From contig DXHG01000039.1 of assembly GCA_019113455.1 (NCBI GenBank), forward strand, positions 1-11,570: a stretch of DNA of 11,570 bases. Reading direction: 5' to 3'. The notes below the pieces were generated by a model. The model was given only the letters and a program-made list of their open reading frames with translations, was not told where the DNA came from and ran no database searches. This document shows, one piece after another, positions 6,238 to 11,570 of the stretch (positions are counted from its first letter, which is position 1; each line of letters begins with the position of its first letter). Position numbers and translations under genes: made by a program. This DNA is from Candidatus Treponema faecavium (lineage in GTDB: Bacteria > Spirochaetota > Spirochaetia > Treponematales > Treponemataceae).

Positions 6238-7350
6238 ATGAATATACGTAATAATGCCGTTCGGATTGCTGCCGTATTTTTGTGGGCGCAAGCGCTTATA
6301 TGCGCCGCCGCGAAAGACGATAATCTGCTGCTTGAGGCAAATTATCAGATAAACGGCATGATCTGGAGCGCCGATGGTTCTCTGTTCGGCGTCAGCGAAG
6401 ACAACACGTTTGTTATCTATGACAGCGCGACTGAACAGGTGCGCCGCTCGTTTCCGGTGCGGCGGAGCTTTGTCGCTGACGCGGCTTTTTCACAATCAGC
6501 AGACTCAAGCCGCACCGGCGGTTCGGAACAGTTTGTGTCGCTTTTGTCGGCAGACGGTACAATAGAACTCTGGTCGTATACGCACGATGTGCTGCTTGAC
6601 ACGGTATCTATCGGAGAAGATGTGCGCTCAAACGGATTTGCTGTAAGCCCGGGCACGGAGTATCTTGGCGCAGGGCTGTCAGACGGCCGCATCAGAGTGT
6701 ATATGCGCCTGCAGTACACAAACAGGCTTTTAGCGCGTGATATAACAGACCATGAAAAACTCGTATATTCGCTTGCGTTTACGCCTGACGGAAAGTATCT
6801 TGTGTCTGCATCGCTTGACAATACAATCCGCGTGTGGGAAACTGCGTCGGGAGTATGTGCTGCCGTCATTAAGTATAAGCCGCGCGGCAGGATTCCGGTG
6901 CGCTGCATACAAGGCTCAGCGCTTGCCGCACCTGATTCTGAAGCAGGAACGGCGCCTGAAGGTCCTTTTATTGTCGGCGTTTCAGGATCCCGGTACATTA
7001 CGATATGGGATATGCAGGGAACTGAGCTTGCGCGCATAAAAACGAAGGGAAAGATTGTTGATTTTGATGTGTCCGCAGACGGAAGCGTTATCCGCACGCA
7101 CCGCAGCAACGGCCGCATTGAGTTTTATTCCGTCGCCGACGGTTCATATCTGGGGCATATCAAGACGCTCGCGACCGATGAAATAGAGATGAACGGCTAT
7201 GCGTTTTCCCCGTCTGGCACGGATGTGCTTATATCGTACAGCGACGGCAGCGTATACCGTCTGCTGGTACAGCGGGCGTTTGAGCCGCAGAAAGGGGCTG
7301 ATGCCTCACTCGTGCTGGGTGCCGCCGCGGCTGATGGTACGGAGCAATGA
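6238..7350 (+). CDS. Exported WD40-repeat beta-propeller protein
   Basis: From ATG 6238 the product has 370 residues. Residues 1-25 look like a signal peptide (NIRNNAVRI, hydrophobic core, ICAAA|KDD). A cysteine at 22 might be a relaxed spirochaetal lipidation site, but the residues before it fit poorly. One repeat is canonical: residues 171-201, DHEKLVYSLAFTPDGK followed by SASLDNTIRVWE. Six weaker units end in the strand pattern DGxIxxY/W near 55-62, 107-112, 149-155, 250-257, 291-297 and 336-341. The total of about seven blades fits one closed propeller, probably a binding scaffold in the periplasm or at the outer membrane. The in-frame ATG at 6184 would add 18 residues before the signal peptide and lies upstream of the -10 box, so I reject it. 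Neither start has a clear Shine-Dalgarno. The stop overlaps the next start (ATGA). No specific partner is known to me. Confidence 0.8.
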   Translation: MNIRNNAVRIAAVFLWAQALICAAAKDDNLLLEANYQINGMIWSADGSLFGVSEDNTFVIYDSATEQVRRSFPVRRSFVADAAFSQSADSSRTGGSEQFVSLLSADGTIELWSYTHDVLLDTVSIGEDVRSNGFAVSPGTEYLGAGLSDGRIRVYMRLQYTNRLLARDITDHEKLVYSLAFTPDGKYLVSASLDNTIRVWETASGVCAAVIKYKPRGRIPVRCIQGSALAAPDSEAGTAPEGPFIVGVSGSRYITIWDMQGTELARIKTKGKIVDFDVSADGSVIRTHRSNGRIEFYSVADGSYLGHIKTLATDEIEMNGYAFSPSGTDVLISYSDGSVYRLLVQRAFEPQKGADASLVLGAAAADGTEQ

Positions 7351-7901
7351 ACGGCGCTGCGCGTTTCTGCCTGCGCGCCCTGCTGCTGCTTGCTGCGGCG
7401 GTATGCGGTGCGCAAGACGAGCGCGCCGCTGATCTGTGCGGTTTATGGGCCGGCCCTGAGGATTCGTACGGCAGATCGGCGGTAATATGCTTTTATTACG
7501 CGAACGGGAGCTATGGGGCATACGCTGCAGGATACCGGAAAAGCGAAGCCGCCTCCGGCGGAGAAAGCGTTGCCGATGAGCCTGCGCAGCTCCGCGCCGC
7601 GCGGGCATATGTGCTTGGCGAGCTCACGTATTTGTATCATTTGCAGTTTATTGCAGGCGAATGGAAAAACGGAAAGATTCACAATCCGGTGGGAGAAACC
7701 GATTTCAGTATCCGCGTGCGCCTTTCCGCAGATGCACAGACGGCGTATTTGCGCGTATCGCTTGACCGCTACGGCATATTCGGCATCAGTTCCACATGGC
7801 GGCGGCTGCCGCGCGAAGAAACGGACAATTACGCACTGCTTACGATGCAGCAGCTTGAGCTGCTGCACCCCAAACAGTTTTCCCTCGCTGAGGATGACTG
7901 A
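7347..7901 (+). CDS. Exported DUF2147-like small protein
   Basis: The 184-residue product has an N-terminal signal peptide (arginines at 6 and 10, leucine/alanine core 11-19, likely cut after GA at 21-22). The mature part opens with LCGLWAGPEDSYGRS. Its second half has the pattern of DUF2147 proteins: EWKNGKIHNPVGETDFSIRV (105-124), then a strand-rich stretch ending YGIFGISSTWRRL (142-154). DUF2147 members are small secreted beta proteins of unknown function, some with lipocalin-like folds. The start overlaps the WD40 stop by 4 bp (ATGA), with only GGAG 2 nt upstream, so it is probably translationally coupled to that gene. The tail 155-184 is polar. The 3' end lies 6 bp from the converging coaX gene. 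The family call is by pattern only. Confidence 0.7.
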   Translation: MNGAARFCLRALLLLAAAVCGAQDERAADLCGLWAGPEDSYGRSAVICFYYANGSYGAYAAGYRKSEAASGGESVADEPAQLRAARAYVLGELTYLYHLQFIAGEWKNGKIHNPVGETDFSIRVRLSADAQTAYLRVSLDRYGIFGISSTWRRLPREETDNYALLTMQQLELLHPKQFSLAEDD

Positions 7902-7907
7902 ACGCGG

Positions 7908-8687
7908 CTACGCCTGTTCTTGCGGACGGTTTTTTTCGTAAATAAGCAGGAGCCCTTTTAGAAGCAGCTCCTCGTCAAGGGATACGCTTCTGCGGCACAG
8001 GCGGACAATCTGGCGCGCAAGGCCGCCGGTCGCGACGATATGCACCGGACAGCCGAGCTCTGCTTCTACGCGGTCTGCAATGCCGTCTATCGCCGCCGCG
8101 TTTGCGTACATGATGCCGCTTATCATTGCGTCTTTTGTGTTTGCGGCGATAATGCTTTTTGGCTCGGTGAGCGCGATGCTGCTGAGCTGCGACGCGCGCG
8201 CGGTGAGCGAGTCAAGCGACGTGCGTATGCCGGGAAGTATAAGGCAGCCGAAAAATACTTTTTGCGCATCAACCATACAGATCGTCGTTGCCGTTCCCAT
8301 ATCGACGACAAGCGCCGGAAGCGGGTACTGAGCCGCCGCAGCAGCGACGCCCGCTATAAGGTCGCTTCCGACTTCGCAGGGATTATCCGTGCGTACACAG
8401 ATGTCCGTCTGCGTTTGAGGCGTCATGACAAGCACGTCTCTGCACAGTATTTTCTGCGCCGCGCGCTGCAGCACGGCGGTAAGCTGCGGCACCACAGATG
8501 AGATGATGCTGCCTTCTGCGGCGGAAGGATCCATAGCATGAATGGCGAACATCTCTTTTATCGCGATAGCGTATTCAAGTTCGGTATGGCTGCGTTCGGT
8601 AGAGAGCCGTTCGGTAAAGTATATACGGCTGCCGTCAAGACAGCCGAGCACGATATTCGTGTTGCCTATATCGATTGCCAGTATCAT
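7908..8687 (-). CDS. coaX: Type III pantothenate kinase
   Basis: The product phosphorylates pantothenate with ATP, the first step of CoA synthesis, in the cytoplasm. From ATG at 8687 it has 259 residues, the usual size. The ASKHA phosphate motif DIGNTNIVLG is at 6-15, the catalytic-Asp motif GSD at 107-109, DMGTATT at 129-135, and the GCLILPG segment at 147-153. ATGGLA (219-224) is near the end. The start is chosen because DIGNT should lie at the extreme N-terminus; AAAGGA sits about 10 nt upstream. A longer frame from 8741 would run back into the glucosidase gene. Type III enzymes are not inhibited by CoA and need a monovalent cation (family knowledge). The gene follows the glucosidase stop by 14 bp, so the two are probably cotranscribed. 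Confidence 0.94.
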   Translation of the reverse strand: MILAIDIGNTNIVLGCLDGSRIYFTERLSTERSHTELEYAIAIKEMFAIHAMDPSAAEGSIISSVVPQLTAVLQRAAQKILCRDVLVMTPQTQTDICVRTDNPCEVGSDLIAGVAAAAAQYPLPALVVDMGTATTICMVDAQKVFFGCLILPGIRTSLDSLTARASQLSSIALTEPKSIIAANTKDAMISGIMYANAAAIDGIADRVEAELGCPVHIVATGGLARQIVRLCRRSVSLDEELLLKGLLLIYEKNRPQEQA

Positions 8688-8701
8688 GGGCGAAACATCC
8701 T

Positions 8702-10396
8702 TTAGTGCATATACACTGCGGCTTCGTACGGGCGGAAACACTGTTCTGCCTGCGCTGTTTGCGCGGTGTCTGCATAGTTTGCGATAAGGAGCCCGGCGCC
8801 CGAAAACTGCTGCGGAAGCGCGTACGGGACCGCCTGTTCGCTGAAATTGCAGATAATAAGCAGCTGTTTTGGGCCGTTCGGCGCGTCGGCAAGCGTTCTT
8901 GTATACACGTACAGCTCTTTGTGGTCTTTTTCAAGCAGCTCGTACTGTCCGTAGGGAATCACCGGATACTGTTTGCGAAGCGCGATGAGCGTTTTGTAAA
9001 ACGAGAATACGGAATCAGGGTCAGAAACCTGCGCGGCAGCGTTAATGCGCGTGTAATTGGGGTTTACTGCAATCCAGGGCGTGCCGGTCGTGAATCCCGC
9101 CTGCGCCTCATCCGACCACTGGAACGGCGTGCGCGCGTTGTCGCGTCCGATGCGGTTGATATAACGCAGCATGTCTTCATGGTGTACGCCCTGTTTTTCT
9201 GTCATCTCGTGATACGCGTTTATCGATTCTACGTCGCGGCACTCGTCAAGCGACGTGATATGCCGGTTTGTCATGCCCAGTTCTTCTCCCTGATACACAT
9301 ACGGTGTGCCTTTCTGCATGTGCAGGCAGAGCGCAAGCATTTTTGCCGATTCTTTCCAGTAGGCACCTTCGCTTCCGTAGCGGGAAACGCTTCTCGGCTG
9401 GTCGTGGTTTTCCCAGTAGAGGCTGTTCCACGCCTTGCCTTCAAGCTCCGTCTGCCAGCGGCTGAAAACCGCTTTAAGCTCAGGCAGGCTTATTCTCTTG
9501 TCTGTCCATTTGCTGCCGTTTTCGGATTCGCAGTCCGTGCGTTCAAACTGGAATACCATATTAAGCTCATGCGTATCGAATCCCGCGTACTGTTTTGCCT
9601 GTTCGGTCGTTACGCCGGAAGTCTCTCCTACAGTAACGAGATCGTAGCGCGACAGCACACGGCGGTTCATTTCCATAAGGTAGTCATGTACGTGCGGGCC
9701 GTGCACGACATACGGACCGTAATTGCCGTATATGGCACCCGGTTCTTTGGGACCGTCCGGGAGTCCGGGAGCCTTGCTTATCATGCTGATCACATCCATC
9801 CTAAAGCCGTCTATGCCTTTGCGGCACCACCAGTCCATCATGTCAAATACAGCATCACGCACGTTGGGGTTGTCCCAGTTCAAATCCGGCTGCTGCGGCG
9901 CGAACAGATGCAGGTAATACTGCCTGGTGTGTTTATCGTACTGCCATGCGCTGCCTGAAAAACAGCTGCCCCAGTTGTTCGGCGCGCTTCCGTCCGGTTT
10001 GGGGTCGCGCCAGATATAAAAATCGCGGTAGGGGTTATCCGTGCTTTTTCTGCTTTCTATAAACCATGGATGCTGATCGCTTGTGTGATTGACGACTAAA
10101 TCAATGACGATTTTGATATGCAGCGCGTGGGCTTCGGCAAGCAGCGCATCAAAATCAGTCATCGTGCCGAACATGGGATCAATGCCCTGATAGTCGCTTA
10201 TGTCGTAGCCGTTATCTACCTGCGGCGAAGTATAAAACGGGCTCAGCCAGATAATATCTATGCCTAAGTCTTTAAGGTACGGCAGTTTTTGGCGGATACC
10301 GTTTATGTCTCCGATACCGTCCCCGTTTGAATCCATAAAGCTCCGCGGATATATCTGATAGATAACACCTTCTTTCCACCATGCTCTGTGTTCCAT
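8702..10396 (-). CDS. GH13 oligo-1,6-glucosidase / alpha-glucosidase
   Basis: The 564-residue enzyme is a cytoplasmic GH13 subfamily 31-type glucosidase with no signal peptide. WWKEGVIYQIYPRSF (6-20) opens the barrel and DSNGDGIGD (22-30) is the calcium loop. The four conserved regions are DLVVNH (99-104), GFRMDVI with nucleophile D201, VGETSG with acid/base E258, and ENHDQPR with D332. Valine 202 directly after the nucleophile is typical of enzymes cutting alpha-1,6 bonds (isomaltase, dextran glucosidase) and of trehalose-6-phosphate hydrolase; alpha-1,4 maltases usually have Ala or Thr. The upstream ABC permeases (not a PTS) argue for an unphosphorylated oligosaccharide substrate. The start is supported by AGGAG 6 nt upstream (10403-10407 on the plus strand). 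Exact substrate is uncertain: isomaltose, panose, sucrose or similar. Confidence 0.9.
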   Translation of the reverse strand: MEHRAWWKEGVIYQIYPRSFMDSNGDGIGDINGIRQKLPYLKDLGIDIIWLSPFYTSPQVDNGYDISDYQGIDPMFGTMTDFDALLAEAHALHIKIVIDLVVNHTSDQHPWFIESRKSTDNPYRDFYIWRDPKPDGSAPNNWGSCFSGSAWQYDKHTRQYYLHLFAPQQPDLNWDNPNVRDAVFDMMDWWCRKGIDGFRMDVISMISKAPGLPDGPKEPGAIYGNYGPYVVHGPHVHDYLMEMNRRVLSRYDLVTVGETSGVTTEQAKQYAGFDTHELNMVFQFERTDCESENGSKWTDKRISLPELKAVFSRWQTELEGKAWNSLYWENHDQPRSVSRYGSEGAYWKESAKMLALCLHMQKGTPYVYQGEELGMTNRHITSLDECRDVESINAYHEMTEKQGVHHEDMLRYINRIGRDNARTPFQWSDEAQAGFTTGTPWIAVNPNYTRINAAAQVSDPDSVFSFYKTLIALRKQYPVIPYGQYELLEKDHKELYVYTRTLADAPNGPKQLLIICNFSEQAVPYALPQQFSGAGLLIANYADTAQTAQAEQCFRPYEAAVYMH

Positions 10397-10452
10397 ATAC
10401 TGCTCCTGATTATGGTAAAGATACGTCTACTATATTGACTGCAAAGGTTCTG

Positions 10453-10474
10453 CGCTAGCGTGATATTGATTATA
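10453..10474 (-). promoter_or_regulatory. Possible promoter -10 box and operator before the glucosidase gene
   Basis: On the minus strand a perfect TATAAT occupies 10474-10469, but no good -35 hexamer lies 15-19 bp upstream. The 8-bp palindrome CGCTAGCG (10453-10460) would fall at about +1 to +10 of such a transcript, where a repressor could act. This would allow the glucosidase and coaX to be expressed apart from the permease genes. Weak evidence overall. Nothing else is recognisable in 10397-10508. Confidence 0.35.
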
Positions 10475-10514
10475 TTATTACGTAAAACTGACGTATAGTA
10501 CAGATACTGCCGGC

Positions 10515-10560
10515 AAAACGCCGCTGCGCGCCGTGCCGGCAGCTGCTGTGCGGCGGCGTT
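10515..10560 (-). terminator. Possible terminator or attenuator after the MalG-type permease gene
   Basis: Read on the minus strand, AACGCCGC (10560-10553) can pair with GCGGCGTT (10524-10517), followed by two more T residues. The 28-nt loop contains a smaller GCCG-GCA-CGGC stem. The outer stem begins within the permease stop codon. A duplicated TGCCGGCA (10508-10515 and 10534-10541) offers an alternative fold. The T-run is short, so it may only reduce readthrough into the glucosidase gene. Confidence 0.45.
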
Positions 10561-11395
10561 ACTTTACCGCTCCGTTTACAACGCCGTTGAGTATCTGCTT
10601 TTGGCAGATAATATAGAAAATGATAATGGGTATAAGCGCAAGCAGGTACGACGCAAACGCGAGGTTGTAGTTCGTGCCGAACTGCGTCTGAAAGTTAAGC
10701 TGCGCAAGCGGCAGCGTATTAAGCCCGCTGCCGGACATAATAACAAGCGGCGTCATCACATCGTTCCACGTAGAAAGCGCGGTAAGCACGGCAACCGTTG
10801 CGTGCATGGGCTTTATAATCGGGAATATGATTGTCCAGTATGTCTTCCAGGTGCCCGCCCCGTCGATAAGCGCCGCTTCTTCCAGCGCAAGCGGGATATT
10901 TTTGAGGTAGCCCGCATATAAGAGCAGATTCATCGGCATAAAGAACACCACGTACAAAAGGATAACGCCGGTAAGATTGGCAATACCCATGACGGCAGTC
11001 TGTTTGACAAGCGGCATCATGAGAATCGCAAACGGAACGAACATACCGCTGACAATGTACATGTAGGCAAAGCTGTAGAATTTGCTGTGCGCCATGTTCC
11101 TGCCGATTGCATATCCGGCAATGGAATGTATCAGTATGGAAAGCACAATTGTGATAATCGTAATGAGCAGGCTGCTCCCGAGCGAATGCCAGAAATCGGT
11201 AACGCGCATGGCTTCAGAAAAGTTGGAGAACGCCATATGCAGCGGAAACCCCAGCGCGCCTGCAACATCGTTTGTCATCTCGGTTGGTGCTTTGAGCGCG
11301 ATGACGACTGCCATATACAGCGGAAAGAATATCGTAACGGCGCCGATAATGAGCAAAATAGTAATCGGCCAGTTTGTTTTTGTTATCGCTTTCAT
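10559..11395 (-). CDS. Carbohydrate ABC transporter permease, MalG/CUT1 type
   Basis: The 278-residue inner-membrane protein has about six hydrophobic segments (near 12-34, 73-97, 108-131, 140-161, 186-206 and 245-268). The cytoplasmic coupling loop carries the EAA motif EEAALIDGAGTWKTYWTIIFP (about 172-192), which docks on the ATPase. The C-terminal GVVNGAVK resembles the usual MalG-family ending GLTAGAVK. GAGGAG lies 8 nt before ATG. It overlaps the preceding permease gene by one base (TAATG), so the two half-channels are translationally coupled. The ATPase and binding protein are not in the window; many CUT1 systems share an MsmX-like ATPase encoded elsewhere. The downstream glucosidase suggests an alpha-glucoside cargo. 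Sugar identity cannot be read from the permease. Confidence 0.93.
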   Translation of the reverse strand: MKAITKTNWPITILLIIGAVTIFFPLYMAVVIALKAPTEMTNDVAGALGFPLHMAFSNFSEAMRVTDFWHSLGSSLLITIITIVLSILIHSIAGYAIGRNMAHSKFYSFAYMYIVSGMFVPFAILMMPLVKQTAVMGIANLTGVILLYVVFFMPMNLLLYAGYLKNIPLALEEAALIDGAGTWKTYWTIIFPIIKPMHATVAVLTALSTWNDVMTPLVIMSGSGLNTLPLAQLNFQTQFGTNYNLAFASYLLALIPIIIFYIICQKQILNGVVNGAVK

Positions 11396-11570
11396 TACAG
11401 CTGCTCCTCTTTTTTGCCAAGGAATTTAATCTGCAGGATAGAAATGGCCACGATGAGCACAAAGAACACAAATGCGTTTGCGCTCTGGAATCCGAATTCG
11501 CTGCCCGACATGCCGTTATTGTAGATAAGGAACGAGATAGATTCCGTGCTCTGCGCGGGGCCGCCCTTTG
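11395..11570 (-). CDS. Carbohydrate ABC transporter permease, MalF/CUT1 type (C-terminal fragment)
   Basis: The last 57 codons of a gene that enters from the right edge. The fragment begins KGGPAQSTESISFLIYNNGM, continues FGFQSANAFVFFVLIVAISIL (final membrane segment) and ends FLGKKEEQL. This pattern (GGP..ST..IY, then G..SA.A..F) is typical of the C-terminus of MalF/UgpA-type permeases, the usual partner of MalG-type proteins. Its stop TAA shares one base with the start of the MalG-type gene. It is truncated by the window only; no frameshift is seen. Confidence 0.85.
   Translation of the reverse strand, partial: KGGPAQSTESISFLIYNNGMSGSEFGFQSANAFVFFVLIVAISILQIKFLGKKEEQL

Noticed and set aside
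6417..7118. 233-codon minus-strand open frame opposite the WD40 gene
   Set aside because: It is the antisense shadow of a gene with a recognisable propeller and signal peptide; its own translation shows no family features and no ribosome binding site.
7920..7970. Terminator between the DUF2147-like gene and coaX using the T-run at 7930-7936
   Set aside because: No stable stem precedes the T-run, and it lies within the coaX 3' coding end.
8675..9958. 427-codon plus-strand open frame opposite the glucosidase gene
   Set aside because: The minus strand encodes an unmistakable GH13 enzyme; the plus frame is an antisense artefact rich in Arg, Val and Phe with no recognisable domain.

Overview
The window most likely comes from a host-associated or oral spirochaete of the genus Treponema. 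The main evidence is a galactose/glucose importer operon (mglBAC) whose binding protein is circularly permuted relative to E. coli MglB. That arrangement is, as I recall, the one described for the T. pallidum glucose-binding protein Tp0684 (MglB-2). Base composition looks balanced and coding is dense. The genus is inferred from recalled protein families, not from a database search.

Layout. Positions 1-367 are non-coding. A degenerate 22-bp tandem array of imperfect palindromes (1-190) runs into the window from the left. A housekeeping-type promoter (269-297) and the mglB leader follow. The plus-strand mgl operon covers 368-4933: mglB (periplasmic sugar binder), an intergenic region with two hairpins of which the second looks like a leaky terminator, mglA (double ATPase, TTG start) and mglC (permease with a long N-terminal helical extension). 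A strong intrinsic terminator ends it at 4952-4985. A minus-strand DUF2974/Mbeg1-like alpha/beta hydrolase gene (4993-6123) converges on that terminator. Divergent from it is a two-gene plus-strand unit (6238-7901) encoding an exported seven-bladed WD40-type propeller and an exported DUF2147-like protein; the genes overlap by 4 bp.

The right third is a minus-strand cluster read from 11570 down to 7908: the C-terminal end of a MalF-type sugar permease, a complete MalG-type permease (TAATG stop/start overlap), a spacer with a possible attenuator or terminator and a possible promoter, a cytoplasmic GH13 oligo-1,6-glucosidase-type enzyme, and 14 bp later type III pantothenate kinase (coaX).

How the genes fit together. 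The mgl operon imports monosaccharide (glucose/galactose) through a CUT2-type ABC transporter. The minus-strand cluster imports an oligosaccharide through a CUT1-type ABC transporter and hydrolyses it in the cytoplasm, probably at alpha-1,6 linkages. Both feed glucose to the cell. coaX supplies the first step of CoA synthesis and may simply share the transcript. The most notable items are the 22-bp palindrome array upstream of mglB, the roughly 230-residue proline-free extension on MglC, and the circular permutation of MglB.
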